64,000 nucleotides of DNA, taken from NCBI GenBank assembly GCA_964526965.1, contig CAZGML010000009.1, positions 33,825-97,824 on the forward strand, read 5' to 3'. Below, piece by piece: positions 18,741 through 26,384 of this stretch. The stretch's first letter is position 1. The number at the start of each line of letters is the position of its first letter. A program made the position numbers and the translations under genes. The stretch comes from UBA6265 sp964526965. GTDB taxonomy: Bacteria > Chloroflexota > Chloroflexia > Thermomicrobiales > UBA6265. A model generated the notes under the pieces. The model saw only the letters and a program-made list of their open reading frames with translations, was not told where the DNA came from and ran no database searches.

Positions 18741-19394
18741 TTATCCGATGTCATCCGCGAGGAGATCGCGCAGTTTCTTGTAGGCTCGTGAATGGGCAGT
18801 GCGAACACCGTTCAGCGAAATGCCCATGATGTCGGCGATTTCCTGGCCCGAGTAGCCTGCAATGCGGAGCTCCACCATGCGTTGTTGTCTCGGGTTGAGT
18901 TTGGAGATCGCCTTGCGTACACGTTGTTGCTCATCGCGCCGTATGGCGATGCTTTCCGGTGTGGAACTGGCAGCGAGCTGCGGCGCGATGGCCGGATTCT
19001 CGATATCGGCAGTTGGCCGTTGCCTGCGCTGTTCATCGATGATCGTGTTGCGGGCGATCATCATGAGCCATCCTGGAAAGCTGGTGCCTTCTCCCTGGAG
19101 TTTGGCATTGAATTTTTGCAGCGATTGAATCGCTTTCACGAAGGTCTGGCTGGTTACATCCTGGGCGCGCTCAGGGTTGCCGAGCCTGCTCATGGCGAAC
19201 TTCCAGACCATATCGGCATAGGTGTCGTACAGCGGAGCAAACGCGCGCGGATCCTGTTTCGCGCGTTCTATGAGCTGCAGCTCTCTCTCCGCCGGGGTCA
19301 TGGTGCGTTGCTCGCGGGCAGGGCTGCGTTCCATTGACGCTGGCACACTCTTCGGTTCCAAGGCGATGGATATCGCTCCGCCGCGTTTACGCAT
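18741..19394 (-). CDS. ECF RNA polymerase sigma factor (first module)
   Basis: 217 aa as drawn, from ATG 19394 with GGGGA 5 nt upstream. Region 2 runs from about residue 45 (AFAPLYDTYADMVWKFAMSRL...AQDVTSQTFVKAIQSL) and includes WLMMIARNTIIDEQRR. Region 4 is near 160-210 (LNPRQQRMVELRIAGYSGQEIADIMG, the helix-turn-helix). The inner ATG at 19301 (MTPAEREL) aligns with the start of the second sigma factor and could be the true start; the 31-residue extension is not conserved in the paralogue. It directs transcription of unknown targets, very likely including its own operon, and is paired with the membrane protein 13 nt downstream. Confidence 0.85.
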   Translation of the reverse strand: MRKRGGAISIALEPKSVPASMERSPAREQRTMTPAERELQLIERAKQDPRAFAPLYDTYADMVWKFAMSRLGNPERAQDVTSQTFVKAIQSLQKFNAKLQGEGTSFPGWLMMIARNTIIDEQRRQRPTADIENPAIAPQLAASSTPESIAIRRDEQQRVRKAISKLNPRQQRMVELRIAGYSGQEIADIMGISLNGVRTAHSRAYKKLRDLLADDIG

Positions 19395-19427
19395 GTCATT
19401 CCCCGTTCACCCGATCGTTGTTTAGTG

Positions 19428-19450
19428 CGTGTACACATAGGGTAAACGGG
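19428..19450 (-). promoter_or_regulatory. conserved motif upstream of first sigma gene
   Basis: Minus strand reads CCGTTTAC-ccta-TGTGTaCACG, 34 nt before the ATG. A closely matching block lies upstream of the second sigma gene at 23502-23521. It is probably a shared, possibly self-regulated promoter or operator; it does not match the classical GGAAC/GTC boxes of ECF promoters. Confidence 0.5.
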
Positions 19451-19457
19451 CTAGGGC

Positions 19458-19500
19458 GAAAAACATTGCACCCACCGGTTGGGGTGAGTGCAATGTTTTA
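19458..19500. terminator. bidirectional terminator-like hairpin
   Basis: Arms CATTGCAC and GTGCAATG (19464-19471 and 19488-19495) around a C/G-rich centre, with an A-run before (19459-19463) and TTTTA after. On the minus strand it gives a stem followed by T5, 24 nt after the stop of the 1126-aa protein. Confidence 0.7.
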
Positions 19501-19518
19501 TCGATTTGCAAGGTGCGA

Positions 19519-22500
19519 TTAGTTAAAACCGGGGACGAACATTACAACAACGGGGAAACCGAGATCGTTATCCGGCATTTCGGCATCGATTTGATTCCAT
19601 GCGCCATTTTCGCTGTTTGGTGTCCACATCCAAACGGAGAAAGGATCGAACAAGGTAAGACCGATGCGTCCGCTGCCATCCATTGAAATGAGTAGTTCGT
19701 CACTGTTGAGACTTTCGCGCGGAACCGGCAGGGATATTTCTTTCACTGAAGGCTGACCGTCTGCATCCAGAAGCTGCCAGATAGTATCCGGGCCCATTGC
19801 GAAGATATTTACGTCGCCGCGAGGCAATTGAGATACCGAGTTGCTGATGCTCATTTGAGCCTGTGGAGTGTGCTCGATTTCGGTGATGACTTCGCCGGTC
19901 ACGGCATTCACAACTGCCATGGTTAAAGAATCCTGATCATAGGGACCAAAGAAGTCGGCGAGTACAAGGACGGTGCGCTGGCTGGCTGGGCCGAATGAGC
20001 TCGCCCAGAGGTCGCGACCATCCAGCAACATCACCTCGCCCGTTTCAATGTTTACGATGGCGGTTTGCGATGTAGGCGGCCCCTGTTGTTGCTGTTCAGT
20101 TGAACTGACTGCCACCACTTTTGGATCAGGAGTTAGCACAATGCCACTGATTTGCTCCCCTTCGTGCAGAATCAGGAGGCCGTCTCCCGGGTTGTCGGCA
20201 TCAATCAAATACAGGGCGTTACCGTCGGTGAAGGCCAGCCCCGAACCGTCGTCCAGCCAGGTTAGTTCGCTTTCGATATCGCCGGTGGGCATGTTCCAGG
20301 ATTCAAGGAGTTCACCATCTGCGGCGCTGTACAGTGAGATGTTCGTTTCTCCAGATTCTCTGGTGCCCTGATACCAGCTTGTGCCGATGGTTTGGCCATC
20401 GGGGGAGATTGCGATGGTTCGTGGAAGCACGTCGGATTGTGTATGGACGAAGCGGGAGTCTCCCTCAGCATCGACGATGAAGAGTCCTCGTAAATAGCGA
20501 GATGACGAAGAATGGTCGAAGCTCACCGCCACGGCCGCGTGTGTATTGGTGAAGTTCACCGAGAACCCCGCAATCGCATTCTCTTGTACCCGATGGCCAT
20601 CTGAGAAGGTTATCGGCATTTCCGTTAAGGTGCGTAGATCGACTATCGACGCCATCATTTGATCGTCGGATGTAGGCACTACCATCCAGGATCCCCAGGT
20701 TGAGACCAGATGTTGGTTTTGCAAGACGACCAAGGTGCTATAGGGAAAATCGAGTGAATCTCCGGTAGCGATGTTGATGATGCGCATGCCGTCTGCGGTC
20801 TCGGCCATTACCACGTTCGGGGCCGAGGTCGGGAAGGCGAAGTCGATATCTGTGGCGATTGTGGTTTCCGTTTCACCACAGGTCTGTTTCATCTCGCCGG
20901 ATGGCGTGATGAGTACTGTTGCGCCCCCGGTTGGTGCGGTTTCTGCTCCCATGATGATGGGGGTATCGGATGTGAAATCACACGTGGCCGAGGTGATAGG
21001 TGATGCTACGGGCGTTGCAGCAGGCGTGGCCGGTGGTGCCGCCGCAGGTTGTGAAGCCGTACCATGAATGAACGAAATTGATGGATGAACTCCCTGCGAC
21101 TCCTCGGCAGCAGCGAGGTGTATCTCTATCCAGTCGCTCTCACCGGCGAGCATCACCCATGTGGTGTTTGGCTCAAAGGAGCGTAGTGACATGAACCCTT
21201 CTGGTGAGATGGTCAGTTGAACTGCTTCTGCATCCGCGTCCAGATCGGAGGGTGGTGGAATCTGTTCGAGCGTAGGATTACCATTTTCGTCGACTAACAG
21301 CCACATGGAATCAGGGTTGTACGCCACCACGTTGATATCGCGGTTGTTACCCCAACTCGAATAGCTGAAACCGTCTGTGTCCGGATCGGTATATGTGAAT
21401 TCCCCAACCGGCTCGCCTGTAACGGCGTCGACTGCAACCCGGGTCAATGAGGTTTCATTTCCAATACTCTCACGAGTGCTTGTTCGAACGTTTGTGACTG
21501 ATCCGGCGGCTGGTGAGTTTCCACTCATACCCGTGTGCGACTCCCCGATGAGCAGCGTCGTGCGCCGTGTGGTTAACGTTGAGCCCGGCCACATATCGTG
21601 ACCATTTAGTGTGATATTCTCACCCGTTTCAAGGTTGATAATTGTTGTTTGGGGCTGTGGCGTTCCGGATTCTGGCCTGAGGCGATGGCTGATAGAGACC
21701 ACGTCATCATTCCGGGACAGTGTTAACCCCTGAACATTTTCGCCTTCGAACAGAACCTCCCGTTCAGCCTCTGGTGATGTGACTTTAAAGAGTGCATTGC
21801 CATCGGTGAAGAGTAGTGCGGAGCCATCGTGCAACCAGGCGAGATCGATGAAGCGGTCGAACTCGCCGATTTCCCAGGAATTCAGCACTGATCCATCATC
21901 GGTGCTGAGGAGCGTGAGCGATGTAGTTCCGTCGTTCATCGTTCCTTCAAATGATCTCACGGCAATTGTTTCACCGTCTGGAGAAATCGCCAGTTGGCGA
22001 GGATCGATATTCACCGATGTCTTAACAAAGCGAGACGTGCGGTCTGTGGCGACGATCAGGAAGCCATTGAGAATTGGATTTTCATCATCGCTTTCGGAGG
22101 TGAGGGCGAACGCGACAGAGTCATCGTCAGCGCTAAACGCGGTGGCCAGAATGCCATCCAGACCGACTCTGGAATCTGATGTTGCAATCGGAATTTCTGA
22201 TAGTGTCTCGAGGTTGTATACCGATGCCATACTGCTGTCATCTGTCGAAGGAAGGATGGCCCATGCTCCCCAGACATTCACAAAAATGTCTTGAGATTGG
22301 GCGGAACTTTGATTCACCGGGATAAACAGACTGTCGTCACTGAGAATGTTGAGCAACAGTAGCCCATCCGATGTTGTCACCATCACTACGTGAGGTGTTT
22401 GTGTTGGAGTGACCATCCTCACGTTCTCCGCCAGAGTCATCTCCTGCCCACTGCATACCAGCCTCATTTCGCCGTCGAGTGTGACGATGATGCTCGGATT

Positions 22501-22899
22501 ATCAATGGGCGATTCGTTGATAGCGGAGAAGACGGGAATGTCGCCTGTGAGATCACAAGCGGCTCCGGTTAAGGGCGTGGCTGATCCAACTGACTCTTGT
22601 CCAGCCAGACCAAGCACGACTTCCGGCACCTCGGTTGGCGATGGTGTGGTCGATTGCTGCTGGATTGCGAAGAATCCTGCGGTCGCTACGGCAATCACCA
22701 GGGCGGCAGTGAGTGCGGCGTACATGTACTTTCGCCACCGGGGTGTAGGCGCTATTACAGGTGGACGGCGGAGTCTCAGCGGAACGCCACTGGTTCCGAG
22801 TGCTGCATGAAGTTCAGTCACGGTTCTCTCCTCCTCATTCGTCGGTACGCGGTTTGATGCGGCGAAGTCGAAGAGCGTGGATTCGGGGTCGGATGTCAT
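19519..22899 (-). CDS. large membrane protein with two tandem propeller-like domains, probable ECF anti-sigma factor (second module)
   Basis: 1126 aa; start overlaps the sigma gene by 4 nt (ATGA). N-terminus LFDFAASNRVPTNEEERTVTELH matches that of the first module, then one membrane helix (YMYAALTAALVIAVATAGFF, about 57-76). The outer part holds two related halves: the first opens CDLTGDIPVFSAINESPI, the second CDFTSDTPIIMGAETAPT about 540 residues later, both followed by GEM-x-x-x-C and by repeated SPDGETIAVRS / SPDGQTIGTS strands. A P/A/T-rich linker (ATPAATPVASPITSA) joins them. Each half is long enough for a propeller. Inferred role: membrane anti-sigma factor with a doubled outer sensor. 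Confidence 0.6.
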   Translation of the reverse strand: MTSDPESTLFDFAASNRVPTNEEERTVTELHAALGTSGVPLRLRRPPVIAPTPRWRKYMYAALTAALVIAVATAGFFAIQQQSTTPSPTEVPEVVLGLAGQESVGSATPLTGAACDLTGDIPVFSAINESPIDNPSIIVTLDGEMRLVCSGQEMTLAENVRMVTPTQTPHVVMVTTSDGLLLLNILSDDSLFIPVNQSSAQSQDIFVNVWGAWAILPSTDDSSMASVYNLETLSEIPIATSDSRVGLDGILATAFSADDDSVAFALTSESDDENPILNGFLIVATDRTSRFVKTSVNIDPRQLAISPDGETIAVRSFEGTMNDGTTSLTLLSTDDGSVLNSWEIGEFDRFIDLAWLHDGSALLFTDGNALFKVTSPEAEREVLFEGENVQGLTLSRNDDVVSISHRLRPESGTPQPQTTIINLETGENITLNGHDMWPGSTLTTRRTTLLIGESHTGMSGNSPAAGSVTNVRTSTRESIGNETSLTRVAVDAVTGEPVGEFTYTDPDTDGFSYSSWGNNRDINVVAYNPDSMWLLVDENGNPTLEQIPPPSDLDADAEAVQLTISPEGFMSLRSFEPNTTWVMLAGESDWIEIHLAAAEESQGVHPSISFIHGTASQPAAAPPATPAATPVASPITSATCDFTSDTPIIMGAETAPTGGATVLITPSGEMKQTCGETETTIATDIDFAFPTSAPNVVMAETADGMRIINIATGDSLDFPYSTLVVLQNQHLVSTWGSWMVVPTSDDQMMASIVDLRTLTEMPITFSDGHRVQENAIAGFSVNFTNTHAAVAVSFDHSSSSRYLRGLFIVDAEGDSRFVHTQSDVLPRTIAISPDGQTIGTSWYQGTRESGETNISLYSAADGELLESWNMPTGDIESELTWLDDGSGLAFTDGNALYLIDADNPGDGLLILHEGEQISGIVLTPDPKVVAVSSTEQQQQGPPTSQTAIVNIETGEVMLLDGRDLWASSFGPASQRTVLVLADFFGPYDQDSLTMAVVNAVTGEVITEIEHTPQAQMSISNSVSQLPRGDVNIFAMGPDTIWQLLDADGQPSVKEISLPVPRESLNSDELLISMDGSGRIGLTLFDPFSVWMWTPNSENGAWNQIDAEMPDNDLGFPVVVMFVPGFN

Positions 22900-23450
22900 G
22901 GCTGCTCTCCCTTCTCAAAAAGTTCGCGGAGTTTCTGAATCGCGCGGTAGTGGGTTGATTTCACGGCACCTGCCCTGATGCCGAGGACGGCTCCGATTTC
23001 CTCGCCGGTCAGGCCCTGCTGTCGCAGTCGGATGACATCCTGCTGCTGATCGCTGAGGTGCGCATACGCTTCGAGTAGCTGTCGTCTGCGATCTCTCGCG
23101 ATCACGATTGCCTCCGGGCCAGGATCCGGTGATGCCAGTGTGTACTCACTGCCATCCAGCTGCGAGGTTGGTCGGCGGCGGAGTTCATCGAGCACCACGT
23201 TGCGGGCTATGGTCATGAGCCAGCTGCGGAAGGTCGTTTGCTCGCCACGCATTTTCGGCTTGTATCGCGGTAACGCCCTCATGGCTTTCAGGAACGTACT
23301 GCTTGTGGCGTCGGCGGCGCGATCGTCATCACGCAACCGGGCCAGGCAGTAGTTCCACACCAGATGCACATAGCGTTCGTAGAGTGGCGTGAAGGCGTCC
23401 GGATTCTTCCGTGCCCGTTCTATTTGGCGTAGCTCGTCCTGTGCGCTCAC
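22896..23450 (-). CDS. ECF RNA polymerase sigma factor (second module)
   Basis: 184 aa from GTG 23450, with TTGGAG about 7 nt upstream. Region 2: AFTPLYERYVHLVWNYCLARL...AADATSSTFLKAM and WLMTIARNVVLDELRRR; region 4: LSDQQQDVIRLRQQGLTGEEIGAVLG. Clearly a paralogue of the first sigma factor, in the same order and strand with its membrane partner downstream. A short open frame (ATG at 23475, reading MDRLGARM) ends in TGA that overlaps the GTG start, so translation could be coupled to a leader peptide. Confidence 0.87.
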   Translation of the reverse strand: MSAQDELRQIERARKNPDAFTPLYERYVHLVWNYCLARLRDDDRAADATSSTFLKAMRALPRYKPKMRGEQTTFRSWLMTIARNVVLDELRRRPTSQLDGSEYTLASPDPGPEAIVIARDRRRQLLEAYAHLSDQQQDVIRLRQQGLTGEEIGAVLGIRAGAVKSTHYRAIQKLRELFEKGEQP

Positions 23451-23501
23451 ATGCGCGCTCCAAGGCGATCCATATCACCACTCCCCATTGATCGATCATC
23501 T

Positions 23502-23521
23502 CGTGCACACAATGTAAACGG
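23502..23521 (-). promoter_or_regulatory. conserved motif upstream of second sigma gene
   Basis: Minus strand CCGTTTAC-at-TGTGTgCACG, 51 nt before the GTG start. It shares both half-blocks with 19428-19450 while the spacer differs by 2 nt. Nucleotide similarity between the two upstream regions continues in patches (GATC, GGGGA, CGCCTTGGA) towards the starts. Confidence 0.5.
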
Positions 23522-23617
23522 AGTTGGGAGGGAAAGGTCACGCAGACTCCATCCCCGCATATGAAATGCGAGGCTACCTCTGCGCAGAAGAGCGTTGAGT
23601 GCGTCGCACGGGAAAAA

Positions 23618-23656
23618 CAAAAAAAAAACGCTCTCCCGGATTCATCCGGGAGAGCG
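23618..23656 (-). terminator. intrinsic terminator of thioredoxin gene
   Basis: Perfect 12-bp stem (CGCTCTCCCGGA 23629-23640 and its complement 23645-23656, loop TTCA) followed on the minus strand by ten T. Textbook rho-independent terminator, 14 nt after the trxA stop. Confidence 0.93.
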
Positions 23657-23670
23657 TTGAAGTGCTGGAA

Positions 23671-23994
23671 CTACTTGCCGACGTGTGGGTTGATGCGATC
23701 CAGGATCTGCTGCTTCGGCATGGCGCCGACCAGCTTGTCGACCGCTTCGCCGTCCTTGTACATGATCATGGTTGGGATGTTGAACACGCCCAACTGACCG
23801 GCGTACTGCTGGTTCTCGTCGACGTTGACCTTGGCTATCTTCACGCCAGAGTTCTCCTCGGCGATTTCCTCAAGCACAGGGCCAACCATTTTGCATGGGC
23901 CACACCATGGAGCCCAGAAATCAACGAGTACCGGCTTATCGGACTTGATTACTTCGTTCTCAAAAGTGGCGTCGGTAACTTCTACAGTTGCCAT
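23671..23994 (-). CDS. trxA: thioredoxin
   Basis: 107 aa from ATG 23994, chosen because GGAGG lies 5 nt upstream; the frame is open 7 codons further. Active site W30-C-G-P-C34 in FWAPWCGPCKM, the cis-proline segment NIPTMIMYKDG and normal thioredoxin length. A cytoplasmic dithiol reductant for enzymes such as ribonucleotide reductase. It stands alone, with its own strong terminator; the divergent 123-nt gap to the glycosyltransferase gene holds its promoter. Confidence 0.95.
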   Translation of the reverse strand: MATVEVTDATFENEVIKSDKPVLVDFWAPWCGPCKMVGPVLEEIAEENSGVKIAKVNVDENQQYAGQLGVFNIPTMIMYKDGEAVDKLVGAMPKQQILDRINPHVGK

Positions 23995-24117
23995 CGTATC
24001 CTCCATTGCCCGCATCGATTGATGCGGCTTGCTAATACTTTCTCAATGATAGCAGCTTACGCAACCGTAGTGAAGTCGCATCCTGCATCCTTGCTTCCAA
24101 CTATACTAGTTGGCGAT

Positions 24118-25260
24118 ATGGAGCATCGCAAACATCACGCCACTAAACCCCATGTAAACATCGCGTTTGATGCGAGTTTCCTTTCCTTGCCGGCCAGCGG
24201 AATCGGGACGTATGTGCGTGGGCTTACCGAGGCGCTGCTTCGCCGACAGGATGAGCTCGGGATCCGCGTACGATTGATTGAGCCGCAGCCGGGTCGGATT
24301 CTTCAGCCTGGCCACAAGTTGCATCGCTTCCTGTGGGATGCAACAGGAGTGACACCTGCCACGCTCAGGCAGGCTGGCAGGCCGGATGTGATCCACCTCC
24401 CCCAAATGAGCGCGCCCGTTCTCGCGCCAGCACCAATGGTGCTGACGATCCATGATGTGATTCCTCTGGTTTTGGACGATTACCGCGCCAGCCGCGCCAT
24501 GCGGGCGTACCTGAGCCTGATGGCACGTACGAGCAAACGCGCCAGGCTGGTGATTGCGCCCAGTCACGCAGCCGCCGATGATATCGCCCGGGTGTTGGGC
24601 ATTGATGCAGACCGGATTACCGTAATTCCGGAAGCTCCTGACCAGTCGCTTGCACCAGACGTTTCCGGAGCAGCGCGCGCGCGCGTCGCGGAGGAGTGGG
24701 GTGTTACCGGGCCGTATCTCTTCAACATCGGCGGGTACGATCGTCGCAAGAACCTGCCGCTAACCATCGAGGCGTTTGCTGCGGCTTTACCGCAACTTCC
24801 GGCAGACGCAAAGCTGGTTATCGGCGGAGCGCCGCATTCCGACAATCCACATATCTTCCCGCCGCTGGAGCTGGTGATTCGCGAGCATGGCCTCCACGAT
24901 CATGTGGTACTCACCGGTCGGGTATCGGATGAGGATCGGCGGGCGTTGTACCAGGCAGCCACGGGATACGTGACTGCTTCGGAATACGAGGGGTTTGGCC
25001 TCACACCGCTGGAATCGATGGCGTGTGGCGTGCCGGCTATCGTTGCCAATCGCACCAGCCTGCCGGAAGTCGTCGGAGATGCGGGGTTAATCGTTGAGCC
25101 CACGGTAGATGAACTGGCCAAGGCAATGGTGACATTGTTCACGGATGCAGTCTTGCACGGCGAACTCTCGCGATTAAGCCTGGAGCGAGCTGGCACCTTT
25201 ACCTGGGACGCTGCCGCGAAGCAGACGGCGGAGGTCTATCATCGCGCCTCGCGGATGTAG
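24118..25260 (+). CDS. GT4 family glycosyltransferase
   Basis: 380 aa from ATG 24118. N-terminal half: FLSLPASGIGTYVRGLTEAL, LPQMSAPVLAPAPMVLTIHD. C-terminal half: FNIGGYDRRKNLPLTIEAF and the GT4 donor-site signature ASEYEGFGLTPLESMACGVP with the E-x7-E pair. Typical GT-B retaining enzyme using a nucleotide sugar; acceptor unknown. TATACT at 24102-24107 could be a -10 box, which would leave almost no leader; ribosome site is weak. Its 3' end overlaps that of the convergent MotB-like gene by 22 nt. Confidence 0.88.
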   Translation: MEHRKHHATKPHVNIAFDASFLSLPASGIGTYVRGLTEALLRRQDELGIRVRLIEPQPGRILQPGHKLHRFLWDATGVTPATLRQAGRPDVIHLPQMSAPVLAPAPMVLTIHDVIPLVLDDYRASRAMRAYLSLMARTSKRARLVIAPSHAAADDIARVLGIDADRITVIPEAPDQSLAPDVSGAARARVAEEWGVTGPYLFNIGGYDRRKNLPLTIEAFAAALPQLPADAKLVIGGAPHSDNPHIFPPLELVIREHGLHDHVVLTGRVSDEDRRALYQAATGYVTASEYEGFGLTPLESMACGVPAIVANRTSLPEVVGDAGLIVEPTVDELAKAMVTLFTDAVLHGELSRLSLERAGTFTWDAAAKQTAEVYHRASRM

Positions 25261-26336
25261 CTTGCCTGAAGATTACCAGGGCCGTGACTAGTGGGCTCAC
25301 AACCAGCGCTCATGAAGAGCAGCAACTGAACTTCCCCGGTCGGTGTGGTGTTCGGCAGCGCAATTGATTCGCTTGCCAGTGTCCGGTCCTCCCCGTCGGA
25401 GGTCACCGGCAGCAAATCGGGGAACTCCTGCTCGATATAACCAGCCACCGTATCCGATAGCTGAATGCCCTCACCGATGGTGGGCGCCCGACTACTCAAC
25501 AGCACGAAACCGATACGGCAGGTCTCTGCGTTCGCATACGGATCCAGCACGCGATGCAGTTCCTCCAATGCTTCGTCCTCGGCATCATCGTCGCCCTCGA
25601 GCACTCCTTCGAGATCAAGCTGGATCGCCTCCGGCATTGCATTCGGATCGAGCGTGTTGAGTTCTGCCTGCTCCTGGGCGGCCAGTACCTCGTTGTCAGC
25701 GGCTTCGGAGGTCGCGACAGCGCTATCCCGTGTCGCTATTGCGTTGGCTTCGCTCTGTTCCAATGCTTGCACGGTGCCTTCGGCCTCGTTTCCGGCCAGG
25801 GCATTTTCCGTAGCAGCGAGGCGGAGTTCAGCCTGCTCGGTTCCTTGCATTTCAAGTTGCTCAGCAGCCCGCGTCGATTCCGCGACCGTCGTCGCGTACT
25901 CGGCATTAAGCGCTTCCTGACTTGCCTGGTTTGCGGCCTGCTCTGTACTGAGCGCCTCAACCGTCGCCTGCATAAGCACTGCCTGATTCGTCGCCTCCGC
26001 ATCGGCAGTGGCCAATTGTGATTCGCTCATCGCCTCCCGCGTGGCGAGGGCATCTGCAGTCGACTGCGCACTGGCTGCCTGCGATTCGCTATCAGCGAGA
26101 TCGCTTTCCAGTGCAACAACTGTTTGCTGGTTCTCAATTTGGTTCGAGGCAATCTCGCTCTCGGCCGTAGCGAAATAATCTGGCATCGGTGTGGGAGTGG
26201 GCGGGGGAGGCCCCTCGCCAACGGTATTTGCCACCAGGAAGAGCAATGAAAGCCCGAGCAGCAGGTCGGCGAAGAGCCAACCTCCGAGGGTGATCATATC
26301 CCGACGAGTGCGGCGCTTTCGTTTATACGGCTGCAT
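25239..26336 (-). CDS. MotB/ZorB-like single-pass membrane protein with long coiled coil
   Basis: 365 aa from ATG 26336, with GGAGG 5 nt upstream. A basic cytoplasmic N-terminus is followed by the helix GGWLFADLLLGLSLLFLVAN (about 18-37), whose Asp24 sits where MotB and ZorB proteins carry the proton-binding aspartate. A proline-rich segment (PPPPTPTPMP) leads into an A/E/Q/S/T-rich coiled coil at about 55-235 with many near-repeats (ATREA, ATAEA, QATVEAL). Residues 240-365 form a globular end with IGFVLLSSRAPTIGEGIQLSDTVAGYI, which recalls a degenerate OmpA/MotB-type domain. It lies 48 nt after the larger membrane coiled-coil gene. Function not known; ion-driven or mechanical role is inference. 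Confidence 0.55.
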   Translation of the reverse strand: MQPYKRKRRTRRDMITLGGWLFADLLLGLSLLFLVANTVGEGPPPPTPTPMPDYFATAESEIASNQIENQQTVVALESDLADSESQAASAQSTADALATREAMSESQLATADAEATNQAVLMQATVEALSTEQAANQASQEALNAEYATTVAESTRAAEQLEMQGTEQAELRLAATENALAGNEAEGTVQALEQSEANAIATRDSAVATSEAADNEVLAAQEQAELNTLDPNAMPEAIQLDLEGVLEGDDDAEDEALEELHRVLDPYANAETCRIGFVLLSSRAPTIGEGIQLSDTVAGYIEQEFPDLLPVTSDGEDRTLASESIALPNTTPTGEVQLLLFMSAGCEPTSHGPGNLQASYIREAR

Positions 26337-26384
26337 ATGCGCCTCCGGTGTGGCCGTGGAGCAGGAGCAAGGGCGCTATTGGGC

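Noticed and set aside
24106..24567. Minus-strand frame of 153 codons opposite the GT4 glycosyltransferase
   Set aside because: Antisense shadow of a gene with clear GT4 motifs; no domain seen.
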